This document shows, one piece after another, positions 1 through 9,600 of a stretch of DNA of 64,000 nt. The position numbers and the translations under genes were made by a program. Origin of the DNA: Prolixibacter denitrificans (GTDB lineage: Bacteria; Bacteroidota; Bacteroidia; Bacteroidales; Prolixibacteraceae); assembly GCF_003014495.1 (NCBI RefSeq), contig NZ_PYGC01000001.1, positions 497,805-561,804 on the forward strand, in the 5' to 3' direction. Position 1 is the first letter of the stretch, and each line of letters opens with the position of its first letter. Below the pieces are notes generated by a model that searched no databases, was not told the DNA's origin, and saw only the letters and a list, made by a program, of their open reading frames with translations.

Positions 1-42
1 TAAATGATATATACATAGTGAAGGCCCATACCATCAACTTCG

Positions 43-82
43 ATAAAAACAAAAGAGGGAAAGATTCTCACCTTCCCCTCTT
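43..82 (-). terminator. Terminator of first tRNA-Phe
   Basis: Arms 53-63 and 72-82 pair with one mismatch. On the minus strand they are followed by a T-rich run (complement of 43-54). It lies just past the 3' end of the tRNA-Phe gene at 85-157. Confidence 0.7.
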
Positions 83-84
83 CG

Positions 85-157
<73 letters not shown>

Positions 158-297
158 TACTCATTTGGTTTATCGGTTCGTCAAAAGTAAAGATTTTTTA
201 GAAATCCCAAACTTTTGCCTCATCCGATTTCTTCAATAAACTCGTTAAAATAAAACCTTTCTAAATAACTATCCAACCCTATAAACTATGACACTTT

Positions 298-333
298 CAG
301 AAAAATACCGGAGCATTTCTGCTTCGGTATTTC
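298..333 (-). terminator. Terminator of second tRNA-Phe
   Basis: Arms 303-310 and 325-332 form an 8-bp perfect inverted repeat around a 14-nt loop. On the minus strand the hairpin is followed by a short T run. It sits immediately downstream of the tRNA at 340-412, so each tRNA-Phe has its own terminator. Confidence 0.6.
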
Positions 334-339
334 ATCTGG

Positions 340-412
<73 letters not shown>

Positions 413-516
413 TTAATTTTGTTAAGCGCGGTGCAAAAGTAACGATTAATTTCTATGTGCCAAATTTCAGCTTAAAAATTTTTAAACCCGCTGTGACCGC
501 ACCTTCCAGCTGTTTA

Positions 517-2928
517 TCAGAAATAAACTCGATACAAGACAGTTGGCACAAATCCCAGCTGATATTGTTCATCAACAGTTCCTGATTCCGGGTTGTAAAA
601 CCTTCTGAGCAGAATCTTCTCTCCTGTCAGATTGTGCAGGTTAAAAGATAGTTCATGACTCAACCAACGCATCGACCATTTCAATGTAACCCGGGCATCA
701 ATTCTAAACCAATCCGAGCCCCGGGTTGCATACCGCGATGCTTCATCATAAACGGTATGTCCGACCGCAACAGAGGTGCTGTCATCGATACCCGGCAAAG
801 GCGAACCTCCCGAGTAAATGGCATGCATATTAATATCCAAGAGCCCGTTTTGTGCAAAGGGAAATTTCGTACCCAATACCAAATCTGATTTATAATTGCC
901 ATTAAAGGCCGTATTTCTCGTTGCTCCATCACTTGCCTTGTATTTCGAATCGTATAGCGCGCCGGAAAGACGGAAGTAATAACCGTGCATCAAATACTTA
1001 TCGAGTTGCAGTTCCAGTCCTTTATTTTGCCCGGTTCCCTGGTTCACTAACGGATAAATGGAATAATCCCTGAAACCCGCACCGTAATTCATCATTGAAA
1101 AACTGCTCACATGTTGTTCTACCGGTACCTTCATCAATTGCTGAAAATAAATTTCGGCATGAAGGCGGAGGTTTCCATGAAAATTCCGGTCAATAGCTCC
1201 GACCAGCTGATGCATTCGCGTTGGACTTAAATTTCGGTTTCCTTCTGTTATCACTGTGCCTGTTTCATCTGCTTTGGTTTTCATGAAATACAGAAACATG
1301 GGTTGCAGCTGACTTTGAAGGCCATAACCAATGGAAACGATGGTCTTGTCGTTGTACTCGTGCCTGATGCTCAAACGTGGTTCAACAGATGCTGTTTGAT
1401 TGAACGTGAAATAATTGGCATTCACTCCCACATAAACCGCTGTAGTGTTACCAAACTTGTGTTGCCAACCAGCGTCGGCCTGAACCTGTACTAAACCTTT
1501 TTCATTTGCATCGAGCAGTGTGTAATAGTTTTTAGGATAAACCTGCGTGACATTTCCTGTCAGGGTACTATCGGAAAAATTCACCTGGTGAATACGTGCT
1601 GAAACTCCGGCAACAATATAGTTATCAGCCGATGGTTTATGCTGAAACCGGGAAGAAAAAAACAGCTCCTGCTCTTTGTTGTTACTCCCGGCATCGATTT
1701 GGCGGAGACTGGTACTCCGATACATTTCCATCCGGGAAGTTCGTTCATACCCGGAGACCCCAACGGTTGTTTTGATGGAACTGATTCCCCGTTTCAAATA
1801 AATCTTATGTGAAAATCCACCCGTGTAAAGTGTTTCATCCAGATAATTATCAGTATTTGGCATGCCTCCGTAAACATAAAAGTTTTCGGATTGGGCTCCG
1901 GTTCCCTGGAGCATCTCCACCTTGTTTTTACCGCCGGTAGCAAATATGGAAAAGGTTCCGGCGAAACGGGTTGGGACATTTACCTTAATAGCCGCCTGTT
2001 GCCTGTCGGGAAATATTCCGGGAACAGCTTCTATCCCGCTTCCACTCAAAACGGAAGGGAGGGAATTCCGGTAATAAACCAGATAGGAAGATGAAGGCTT
2101 TCTGCTAATCGGCCCTTCAGCGGATACGGCGGTACCGAATGAGCCCATTTCCAGTGAATACCGACGATCGACGCGGTTACCGTTGCGGAATCGAAGATTG
2201 AACTTACCGGCCAATGCATCGATCGACCCGGCCGGAGAAGGGCCATAATCAACTTCTGATTTACCAACCAGAGCGTTGGGCAACAAAGGGTACGTACCTC
2301 CCGACAGCCCAATTTCGTGACTAAAATTAGGTGCCACAACGGGAATATCGTCGATTTGCCAAACCAGGCCCGTTGGCGAATTTCCCCGAATACTCAAATC
2401 ATTCCTGCCATCCATTATTTGTCTGAAAGCGGGAAGTTCAGCAGCCATTTGAGCCGGATCTTCCTTCACATTGTCGGAAGCCTGAACATTTTCCCGGTTA
2501 AATGAAAATGCACTAACCGTGGCTGTTGCATTCCGGGCAATCCCGGGCTTGTACGGCCGGATATCGATGTCCTTCTTATTATCCGCGACCTTTTGGTCCA
2601 GCTCAATCATCCGGAATGCCTCTTTCCCGGTAACCACCTCAACGTTTCTGAGAAGCTGATTCTTGTAATCTTTTAACTCGATTACTATATCGTGAAGCCC
2701 AACTGGTACATTTTCAATTTCGAACCAACCGTTGAAATCTGATGAGGTTGTATAAAAACGGCTGGTTCCCCGAATCGTAATAGTTGCACCCGGAAGCGGG
2801 GCTTTGGTCTGATGATCGAGTACCACTCCTCTGAATGTTTCAACATGTTGAGCCGACACAGAACCACTCAACAACAAAAATGTAAAAATGAGTCCTATGA
2901 CTTGAAGCAAGTTTCTTTTACCATCCAT
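517..2928 (-). CDS. TonB-dependent receptor with carboxypeptidase-like N-terminal domain
   Basis: An outer-membrane receptor of 803 aa that should import a bulky ligand using TonB energy. Residues 1-26 form a signal peptide ending in SVSAQ. Residues about 31-115 are a carboxypeptidase-regulatory-like beta domain, with the usual phrasing G-x-V-x-D-x-x-T-x-x-P-L-P-G-A. A plug domain follows at about 135-250, including LSIRGNSP. The rest is a 22-strand type barrel ending in an aromatic residue (VLYRVYF), as outer-membrane barrels do. No SusD partner lies next to it, so a glycan role is not supported and the substrate is unknown. It is divergent from the M16 peptidase gene, and the 163-bp gap should hold both promoters. 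Confidence 0.9.
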   Translation of the reverse strand: MDGKRNLLQVIGLIFTFLLLSGSVSAQHVETFRGVVLDHQTKAPLPGATITIRGTSRFYTTSSDFNGWFEIENVPVGLHDIVIELKDYKNQLLRNVEVVTGKEAFRMIELDQKVADNKKDIDIRPYKPGIARNATATVSAFSFNRENVQASDNVKEDPAQMAAELPAFRQIMDGRNDLSIRGNSPTGLVWQIDDIPVVAPNFSHEIGLSGGTYPLLPNALVGKSEVDYGPSPAGSIDALAGKFNLRFRNGNRVDRRYSLEMGSFGTAVSAEGPISRKPSSSYLVYYRNSLPSVLSGSGIEAVPGIFPDRQQAAIKVNVPTRFAGTFSIFATGGKNKVEMLQGTGAQSENFYVYGGMPNTDNYLDETLYTGGFSHKIYLKRGISSIKTTVGVSGYERTSRMEMYRSTSLRQIDAGSNNKEQELFFSSRFQHKPSADNYIVAGVSARIHQVNFSDSTLTGNVTQVYPKNYYTLLDANEKGLVQVQADAGWQHKFGNTTAVYVGVNANYFTFNQTASVEPRLSIRHEYNDKTIVSIGYGLQSQLQPMFLYFMKTKADETGTVITEGNRNLSPTRMHQLVGAIDRNFHGNLRLHAEIYFQQLMKVPVEQHVSSFSMMNYGAGFRDYSIYPLVNQGTGQNKGLELQLDKYLMHGYYFRLSGALYDSKYKASDGATRNTAFNGNYKSDLVLGTKFPFAQNGLLDINMHAIYSGGSPLPGIDDSTSVAVGHTVYDEASRYATRGSDWFRIDARVTLKWSMRWLSHELSFNLHNLTGEKILLRRFYNPESGTVDEQYQLGFVPTVLYRVYF

Positions 2929-3063
2929 AATCTGCCGGGGAAATGATTAATAATTTTTCAATAAAAACGAATAAAAGCGAATTCTGTTATTTGATTCGTG
3001 GGAAATAGATAAAACAAGCGATGAACTATTTCAGGATAAAAAGGTACAAATAATTATTTTCCA

Positions 3064-3071
3064 TACTTTTG
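3064..3071 (+). promoter_or_regulatory. -7 box of the M16 peptidase promoter
   Basis: TACTTTTG matches the Bacteroidota TAnnTTTG -7 element and ends 20 bp before the ATG at 3092. No clear TTTG -33 box is seen at the usual 18-20 bp spacing. Confidence 0.5.
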
Positions 3072-3091
3072 CATCCTGATTAAGAGACAAT

Positions 3092-4312
3092 ATGAACTAC
3101 TTCACATATACATTGCCCAACGGTATCAGGCTGATTCATCAGTATGTCGATTCGCCGGTAGCCCACTGCGGCGTCATTTTTAACACCGGGTCACGTGACG
3201 AAAAGTCAGATGAGCAGGGAATGGCCCATTTTATTGAACATACCATCTTCAAAGGTACCCACAAGCGGAAAGCGTATCATATACTCAGTCGACTGGAAGA
3301 TGTAGGCGGCGAACTAAATGCCTACACGACCAAGGAAGAAACCGCGTTGTATGCTTCGTTCCTGAATGAATATTACAACCGAACTATTGAGCTGTTCAGC
3401 GATATTCTCATCAACAGTACCTTCCCCGAAAAGGAGTTGAAAAAAGAGAAAGAGGTTATTATTGAAGAAATCAACTCATACAACGACAGCCCTTCGGAAC
3501 TGATTTTCGATGAGTTCGAAGACCTGGTATATGACGGTCACCCTATCGGGAGAAATATTCTGGGGACCCCCGAAAACATCAAACGGTTTAACCGGAACGA
3601 TGTGAAACGATTCATCCGGGAAAACTACAATACCGATGAGATGGTAATTTGTTCGGTCGGAAAAATCACTCCGAAGAAATTTCAGAATCTGGTCGAGCGC
3701 CATTTCGCCCATGTTCCGGAAAACCCCAGAAAACATCAGCGAGAGAAATTCACCGGTTACAAACCGGAAACGAGGCTGATACACAAAGACACTTTTCAGG
3801 CACACTGTATCGTCGGGAATGAAGCTTATGACAGCAAGCATCCGCAACGCATGGCCATGATATTGCTGAATAATATTCTTGGCGGGCAATCAATGAACTC
3901 ACGCCTCAATCTTTCGCTTCGTGAACGAAACGGAATGGCTTACAATGTCGAGTCGAGTTACACAGCGTATACCGATACCGGCATCATCAATATCTACTTC
4001 GGCACCGACAAGGAAAACCTCGAACGGGCCATCAAGCTTGTTAACCGGGAAATCAAAAAACTGCAAACCCAGGAAATGGGTAGTTTACAATTAAGTAAAG
4101 CGAAAAAGCAGTTGATCGGTCAGTTGGCGATGGCGCAGGAAAACCGGGAAGACCTGATGCTGACCCTGGGAAAAAGCTTCCTGCTGTACAACCGTGTTGA
4201 CAGTCTCGAAAAAGTGAATGCCAAAATTGAAAAAGTAACCGCCGGTGAGTTAATGGAAATTGCCAACGAGGTGCTCGACAGGGAAAAACTCTCGACACTC
4301 ATTTTTAAATAG
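3092..4312 (+). CDS. M16 family zinc peptidase
   Basis: A 406-aa insulinase/processing-protease family peptidase. The inverted zinc motif HFIEH (H46, E49, H50) is intact, and a downstream glutamate near 125-126 in EVIIEEINSY fits the third zinc ligand. A second M16 half spans about 165-406, with the conserved R/Y region SLRERNGMAYNV. There is no signal peptide, so a cytoplasmic role resembling B. subtilis YmxG/MlpA-type single-chain peptidases is likely. The substrate is unknown. The O-methyltransferase gene follows after 6 bp, so the two are probably co-transcribed. Confidence 0.92.
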   Translation: MNYFTYTLPNGIRLIHQYVDSPVAHCGVIFNTGSRDEKSDEQGMAHFIEHTIFKGTHKRKAYHILSRLEDVGGELNAYTTKEETALYASFLNEYYNRTIELFSDILINSTFPEKELKKEKEVIIEEINSYNDSPSELIFDEFEDLVYDGHPIGRNILGTPENIKRFNRNDVKRFIRENYNTDEMVICSVGKITPKKFQNLVERHFAHVPENPRKHQREKFTGYKPETRLIHKDTFQAHCIVGNEAYDSKHPQRMAMILLNNILGGQSMNSRLNLSLRERNGMAYNVESSYTAYTDTGIINIYFGTDKENLERAIKLVNREIKKLQTQEMGSLQLSKAKKQLIGQLAMAQENREDLMLTLGKSFLLYNRVDSLEKVNAKIEKVTAGELMEIANEVLDREKLSTLIFK

Positions 4313-4318
4313 CCAGCT

Positions 4319-4981
4319 ATGCATCTTTCAATCGATCTCGAAAATTACATTCTGGAACACATTGAAGAGGAAGACCCGGTTTTGGCTCAACTCAACCGCG
4401 ATACCCATGCCAAACAGCTTTATGCCCGAATGTGCTCCGGTCATTTGCAAGGCTCCATATTAACACTACTAAGTAAGCTGGTTCAACCAAAGCGAGTTCT
4501 GGAGTTAGGTACATTTACGGGCTATTCGGCGCTCTGCCTCGCAAAAGGTTTACAGCCCGGCGGCGTTTTACACACCATCGAAATCAATGATGAACTGGAA
4601 GATTTTGCCGCTCACTATTTCGAATTGGCCGGAATGCAGGAGAGAATTGTTCAGCACATCGGAGATGCAGCCACCATATTGCCCATCTTCAAGGAACCGT
4701 TTGATCTGATCTTCATGGATGCGGACAAACGTTCGTACCCGGAACACTACGAAATGGTTATTCCGCTGCTGCGGGAAGGCGGCATACTCATTGCCGACAA
4801 TACGCTTTGGGATGAGAAAGTAATCGATGAAGAAGTTACAGACGAACAAACAGCCGGAATTCTTCAGTTCAACGACTTGGTAAAAAACGATGAGCGGGTG
4901 GAAACCTACCTTTTTCCCGTTAGGGACGGCCTGACCGTTTTACGCAAAAAAGGCACCGGCTTGCATTCCGATGCCCTTTAA
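4319..4981 (+). CDS. SAM-dependent O-methyltransferase (methyltransferase family 3)
   Basis: A 220-aa protein resembling catechol/caffeoyl-CoA O-methyltransferases. The SAM-binding loop VLELGTFTGYSALCLA lies at about 59-74. An acidic motif follows (HTIEIND), and the metal/catalytic region DLIFMDADKRSYPEHYE is at about 136-152. Length matches the family (about 210-220 aa). It lies 6 bp after the M16 peptidase gene. The methyl acceptor cannot be read from sequence. It converges on the lipoprotein cluster with only 25 bp between the stop codons. Confidence 0.9.
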   Translation: MHLSIDLENYILEHIEEEDPVLAQLNRDTHAKQLYARMCSGHLQGSILTLLSKLVQPKRVLELGTFTGYSALCLAKGLQPGGVLHTIEINDELEDFAAHYFELAGMQERIVQHIGDAATILPIFKEPFDLIFMDADKRSYPEHYEMVIPLLREGGILIADNTLWDEKVIDEEVTDEQTAGILQFNDLVKNDERVETYLFPVRDGLTVLRKKGTGLHSDAL

Positions 4982-5006
4982 GCGTAGTTAACTTGTGTGT
5001 ATTTAA

Positions 5007-6608
5007 TTATTGGGGTAAGGCAGGACAAACAACTGCATGGACAATGACATAGATGTTTCCGCCATTAAATCCATCCAGCGTATCATTCCAATTATTATCA
5101 GTAAGACCTTCGTCGACAATAGTAAACTTGCCCGGCGACAACGTATAAACAATATCGCCGTTGTTCTTTTCATAATGCGGAATCCGTGGATCGGGATCAT
5201 CTCCAGCATCTCCTTCAGCAACCCATACATGAACCTCTGTCAGATCATAAGCAGACGATATGTTCAACAACAATGAAACCGATGAGCCATCATAGGTAAC
5301 TGTTAGCGTTCCAGCGTTAATTCCGTTCTCCGGGTGACATTGTGGAGGGTCTTCGTTTTGTCCACCGCCGGCTCCAGCCAGCATGGTAAACTCGTAAGGA
5401 GTACCACTCGAAGCAAGCGGTCCATTGGTCCATCCCCAACGATTCGTAGAAATCAGGTAACTGTAGTTAAAAAAACAGCTACTGTAAGTCTCATTATAGG
5501 CGAAAGCCGTCTCGCAGCTACCTCCCGGATCATTTGGATCTTCCAGACAATTCAAATATTCCAAATGGATGAAGCGTGGATTATCAACACTGGGATCCGG
5601 AGCCATATCTACCTTTACCGTAATCCCTCGAACTTCATCAATCAGGATGGGCGCTCCAACATAAGATGTCAAACCGAGGTATTCAAGAATAATAGATTGG
5701 GGAATTGTTACCATAAAGACGTCTGAATAAATAATTTCTCCATTATTCAGTTCACCAAAAGCAGGCCGCATTTCTAATGTCAGTCCGTCGGTCATCTCGA
5801 TTGCCGGAGCATACAACGGAAAACACACAGGATAAATACCCGTAATAGCATTGTTCTCGACTGTATAGTTGGGACCAATATCCCAGTAGGCATTACCAGA
5901 ATTCACATCCGAAGGAACCCACGCCTCCAAATCGGCAGGATACACCTGGTGGTAGTTTTCCTGATCATTTTCATTGATGCAGTTAATAAATACGCAGACT
6001 TCGTCTCCCTGCACTATGTCATAGTCAAACCATTCGAATCCAAATGCCGGAGCTATTTGCTGATTGAAGCAAAGCAAGTCAATCTCAATCCGGTTCTTTT
6101 CGTATTTACCAACTGTAAACTCGAAGGGCAAGGATTCGGTAACATAATCCATGAAGGCAGAATTATTCTCTGGGGTTGCCATCACCATCCCGGTATTTTC
6201 AACTGTCCATCCGCCGTTTTGATCGATTTTCTGAACCAGTGCAAAACGCTCAATCGAATAGGTTGCATCAGCATTTAATTGAACCAGTTCCGAAGCCACA
6301 CCTCCGCCGACTGCATCAAATGCGAGAAAGTAAGTCTCGTCAAAGGCATTCGGGCCAGTTAAACGAACCATCAACCGGTAGTTAGCAGCAGCATCCTCGC
6401 CAAGTAAAACTTCATCACAATCCAATTCCGCTAAAATGGCATCCAAATCCACGTTCCCGTTTTTCAGGCTAGTACCCGATTTTTCAGCGAAAAACGTGAT
6501 GTCAACTTTTGATTTGCTGTTTCCTGTATCTTCAGTTCTCGAACAGGCCCAAACAACAAGCAGTAGTACGACAGCTGAAACCAAGCCATATATCCATCTA
6601 TTTTTCAT
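5007..6608 (-). CDS. Putative lipoprotein, paralogous family member 4 (C-terminal WGWTNG-type domain)
   Basis: A 533-aa predicted lipoprotein: a basic start, a hydrophobic stretch, then a lipobox-like VVWAC (W at -2 is unusual) followed by SRTED. Residues about 50-230 share a core with the genes at 7729, 6638 and, more weakly, 9601. The core includes AELDCD, GGGVASELVQL, MATPxNxSAFxDYV, then LLCFNQQIAPAFGFEWFDY and CVFINCINE. The C-terminal part (about 360-533) differs from its paralogs. It contains CETAFA followed by RWGWTNG and a beta-rich end, resembling a repeat domain I recall from Bacteroidota surface proteins. Function unknown. It is last in an apparent four-gene cluster, 29 bp after member 3. 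Part of the core is nearly identical to member 2 at DNA level, which suggests fairly recent duplication. Confidence 0.8.
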   Translation of the reverse strand: MKNRWIYGLVSAVVLLLVVWACSRTEDTGNSKSKVDITFFAEKSGTSLKNGNVDLDAILAELDCDEVLLGEDAAANYRLMVRLTGPNAFDETYFLAFDAVGGGVASELVQLNADATYSIERFALVQKIDQNGGWTVENTGMVMATPENNSAFMDYVTESLPFEFTVGKYEKNRIEIDLLCFNQQIAPAFGFEWFDYDIVQGDEVCVFINCINENDQENYHQVYPADLEAWVPSDVNSGNAYWDIGPNYTVENNAITGIYPVCFPLYAPAIEMTDGLTLEMRPAFGELNNGEIIYSDVFMVTIPQSIILEYLGLTSYVGAPILIDEVRGITVKVDMAPDPSVDNPRFIHLEYLNCLEDPNDPGGSCETAFAYNETYSSCFFNYSYLISTNRWGWTNGPLASSGTPYEFTMLAGAGGGQNEDPPQCHPENGINAGTLTVTYDGSSVSLLLNISSAYDLTEVHVWVAEGDAGDDPDPRIPHYEKNNGDIVYTLSPGKFTIVDEGLTDNNWNDTLDGFNGGNIYVIVHAVVCPALPQ

Positions 6609-6637
6609 AAGTTCCTCTTTTTATAGCTTTCGGTTCG

Positions 6638-7582
6638 TTATGGTGCCACCGGACAGGGAATCTCATACAAGTAGTAGCCTTCACCTGCATTGACCGGGTC
6701 ATTTTTCAATTCGTCGAGAATTTGATTCACTTCTACGGCAGTTATGATAAAATCAGCCTCCTGGCCGCCATCATAAACGATATGGACTCCTACACCGTAA
6801 TCAGTTGCATCGCTCCACAACGGGAAACAAATCCATCCATCGCTCGAGTTTCCGGATGAAGCATAGATATCACCCACATTTTCCGCATCATTCATCGTAC
6901 TAAAAGTTGCTGTATAATCCGCAGGCCCCCAAGTTTCTGTTCCATTACCAGTACATTGACTCACATACAAACAGATCTCATCACCAAGAATTACATTGAC
7001 TCCGGTCCATACAAATCCAAAACTGGCTACATCGGTCGGCTCAAAACAGAGCACTTCCATTAGCAACCGCTTTTTCTGGTACAACTCAACCTCAAATTCA
7101 TAATTAAGCTGGGTATTTACGTACTCCGAAAAAGGTGAACCGGCCACCGGAGTAGCCATAATGGTTTCGTAATGAGCAACTCCACCTCCATCGTCGATCA
7201 ATTGGAGAACTTCGAATTTGGTGATAATATACGTACCCGGAAGTAACATGATGAGATCCGAAGCAACTCCGTCACCAACCGCATGCAGTGGCAAGATTTT
7301 ATCCTGCATATCGTCGACTGGAACGGGATCACCCCCCTCCTGAGTCGGAGGTGTTGCAATGGAAATACGAATGGCATCAGCTGTTGCCAGTTCACAATCG
7401 TCAAGATAATAAGGCTCATCCGCCGCCGCCTTCAGGACTGAACCTCCTTTGGCTACCCCAATTTCCAACTGAGTGGAATAATCACGCGTTCCCCAATTGA
7501 ACAGATCGTTACAGGAGAGTGCAGCAAGCGTAAAGAACAGAATTGCGACTGCCTTGAAAATATTTATTGTTTTCATAAGCAT
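6638..7582 (-). CDS. Putative lipoprotein, paralogous family member 3
   Basis: A 314-aa predicted lipoprotein with lipobox LAALSC near residue 24. Two in-frame ATGs exist (7582 and 7576), and either gives a good signal peptide. The shared core is present but diverged: LDDCELA, GDGVASDLIML, TIMATPVAGSPFSEYV, YEFEVELYQKKRLLMEVLCF, and GDEICLYVSQC in place of the FINC motif. The region beyond the core is short, with no extra propeller or WGWTNG module. The residues after the lipid Cys (NDLFNW) lack the acidic cluster typical of surface-exposed lipoproteins in this phylum. Member 3 may therefore stay on the periplasmic side (inference). Function unknown. Confidence 0.78.
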   Translation of the reverse strand: MLMKTINIFKAVAILFFTLAALSCNDLFNWGTRDYSTQLEIGVAKGGSVLKAAADEPYYLDDCELATADAIRISIATPPTQEGGDPVPVDDMQDKILPLHAVGDGVASDLIMLLPGTYIITKFEVLQLIDDGGGVAHYETIMATPVAGSPFSEYVNTQLNYEFEVELYQKKRLLMEVLCFEPTDVASFGFVWTGVNVILGDEICLYVSQCTGNGTETWGPADYTATFSTMNDAENVGDIYASSGNSSDGWICFPLWSDATDYGVGVHIVYDGGQEADFIITAVEVNQILDELKNDPVNAGEGYYLYEIPCPVAP

Positions 7583-7632
7583 AAATTTTCAGGTTCGTTC
7601 ATCGATTTCATTTCTCCCCTAGCGGGAAGCTT

Positions 7633-7715
7633 ATTGCCTTTGAACCTGATATTTGTTCGAAAGCAGGCAATCATTTTACAGAGAATAACACCCTGCATTC
7701 AGCAGGATGTTATTC
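7633..7715 (-). promoter_or_regulatory. Two hairpins between lipoprotein genes 2 and 3
   Basis: The 146-bp gap holds two inverted repeats. Arms 7683-7696 and 7702-7715 match at 13 of 14 bp around a 5-nt loop. Arms 7633-7639 and 7665-7671 enclose a second internal pairing (about 7640-7645 with 7655-7661). Neither hairpin is followed by a T run on the coding (minus) strand. They look more like processing or stability hairpins, or a leaky terminator, than a full intrinsic terminator. Confidence 0.45.
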
Positions 7716-7728
7716 GTTTTTCATATCC

Positions 7729-9558
7729 TTAATTGGGACGAGCTCGGTTTAAAATGAACGGCGAAGCCAAATCACCATAAACGTAAGTGAAGTCAGGAAT
7801 TGGGTTATATGTGGTGAAAGAGCCGGCAAAATCAAATGGAGTATCCCATCCTTTCAGGCCAACATCATTACCATGACCAGTGATGATTCGATCTCCCCCT
7901 TCGTACACCATGGCTCCGAATGTATTAACGAGTTTTGCTTCATTTTGCAACTCGGTTACATCTCCCGTGGCAAGATCTATTTCATGCACATAACTAGTAC
8001 CGCCATTTTTACTGAAGCTCCACAAGGTGCTATGCCCCACATCATCTTTTACGGCAATCAAGTCACCCCCCGAAAAATCGACCGTCGGATCTAAGGTGAT
8101 TTCATTGTACTCTGAATAGCTAAGACCATCCGGATCGAGAACATAGAACGTCAGCGCATCGGTATTCATATCTGCAGCAAACAGGGTATCATTCATATAA
8201 ACCAACTGCGTAACTTTTTCCGGCACACTACCGCCGATACCGAAAGTTTGATAACTCATGGAATACAGATCATATACAAGAATCGTATTGCTAACGTCTG
8301 AATCAACTACATAAAGTTGACGGCGATTAGGTGCAACTGCAATATGCGGATCCCGTCCCATTTGTGTAAAATCGAGAATCTTGGTCATCAGCACATCCTC
8401 TCCATCGAACCGTAAAGCATATATTTCTGCAACCTGACCATCATTGTGTGATTCGAAATAGGCTGGTTTATGGCAATCACTTAACATGATGTGGATATAC
8501 CGCGGGTTCTCGGCTTGCGGATCATCCGTTAATTCAACCTTCACCGTAATACCGTTTCCTAAATCTTCCGGAACCCCGGCATATTCAATTAAGCCAAGAT
8601 ATTCCATAATGATGTTGAGGGAGATACGCACCATTACACTATCTCCAAAAATCAGTTCTCCTCCGGCTGTTTTACCGAAAACAGGATTTAGTTGCAGTAT
8701 CAAGCCATTCTCCATGTCTTCCAAAACATCATACAATGGGAAACACATCGGAGTTACAGCACCAATAATCTGACTCCCATCTCCGCCCTCCGGTGTAGTC
8801 AGCTCATAATTCGGTCCAACAACCCAATATGGAGCGTCGCCAGCCGGAATAACGGTTTCTCCTTCAACGGCTGTCTTCCATGCATAAATGTCGGAAGCAA
8901 ATACCTGGTGATAGAATTCACGGTCATATTCATTAATACAGTTGATGAATATGCAAATCTCATCACCTTCCACGATGTTGTAGTCGAACCACTCAAAACC
9001 AAAGGCCGGAGCAATTTGCTGATTAAAGCAGAGGACATCGAAAACCAGGCGATTCTTTTGATATTCTCCGACCTCGAATTCAAACGGAAGAACATCTGTA
9101 ACAAAATCCTGAAAAGCTGAATTGTCCATTGGTGTTGCCAAAAGGATTTTGCTATTGACTTCCGACCAGTCGACTTGTTCATCAATCTTTTCTACAATTT
9201 CGAACCGGGTCAGAAAATAAGTTCCGGGTGTTAACTGAACCAGATCCGAAGCAATGCCTTCACCAACCTGTGTATAACCCAGATAATAATCGGTTCCGCC
9301 ATCCGGCAGTTGATCAGAAGTAGCAATCCGAACATGGACAGTTCCATAGTCGGCCCAATCGCAATCAAGCTCTGCCAGCATTTCGTCATAAGGAAGGTTG
9401 GCTGATTTTAGAACAGGCTTAGTTAAATTGGCCTGAAAAACCAAATCGACCTTTTGGGGTTCGTCAATGCTCATATCATCTTTCTTATTACAAGAAGACA
9501 AGAGCATGGCAAAAGGCACTGCAATTAGCAGTATTCTGAAAAGTAAATTTTTTCTCAT
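7729..9558 (-). CDS. Putative lipoprotein, paralogous family member 2 (C-terminal beta-propeller-like region)
   Basis: A 609-aa predicted lipoprotein with lipobox LLSSC followed by NKKDD, which resembles the lysine/acidic export signal described for surface lipoproteins in Capnocytophaga and Flavobacterium. Residues about 40-350 match member 4 along nearly their whole length: AELDCD, GEGIASDLVQL, LLATPMDNSAFQDFV, LCFNQQIAPAFGFEWFDY, ICIFINCINE. Residues about 370-609 are different. They show repeated blade-like segments (IAVAPNRRQLYVVDS, TQLVYMNDTLFAADM, HSTLWSFSKNGG) resembling a YncE/SMP-30-type propeller. No catalytic motif is seen. It follows member 1 by 42 bp and is probably co-transcribed with it. 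Function unknown; surface display is inferred. Confidence 0.8.
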   Translation of the reverse strand: MRKNLLFRILLIAVPFAMLLSSCNKKDDMSIDEPQKVDLVFQANLTKPVLKSANLPYDEMLAELDCDWADYGTVHVRIATSDQLPDGGTDYYLGYTQVGEGIASDLVQLTPGTYFLTRFEIVEKIDEQVDWSEVNSKILLATPMDNSAFQDFVTDVLPFEFEVGEYQKNRLVFDVLCFNQQIAPAFGFEWFDYNIVEGDEICIFINCINEYDREFYHQVFASDIYAWKTAVEGETVIPAGDAPYWVVGPNYELTTPEGGDGSQIIGAVTPMCFPLYDVLEDMENGLILQLNPVFGKTAGGELIFGDSVMVRISLNIIMEYLGLIEYAGVPEDLGNGITVKVELTDDPQAENPRYIHIMLSDCHKPAYFESHNDGQVAEIYALRFDGEDVLMTKILDFTQMGRDPHIAVAPNRRQLYVVDSDVSNTILVYDLYSMSYQTFGIGGSVPEKVTQLVYMNDTLFAADMNTDALTFYVLDPDGLSYSEYNEITLDPTVDFSGGDLIAVKDDVGHSTLWSFSKNGGTSYVHEIDLATGDVTELQNEAKLVNTFGAMVYEGGDRIITGHGNDVGLKGWDTPFDFAGSFTTYNPIPDFTYVYGDLASPFILNRARPN

Positions 9559-9600
9559 TTCGGTAGAATTTAAGTTTCACATAAAACACGGATTTATATA

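Noticed and set aside
517-2928. A SusC/SusD-type polysaccharide locus with the nearby glycosidase
   Set aside because: There is no SusD partner next to this receptor, and the GH3 gene lies about 55 kb away.
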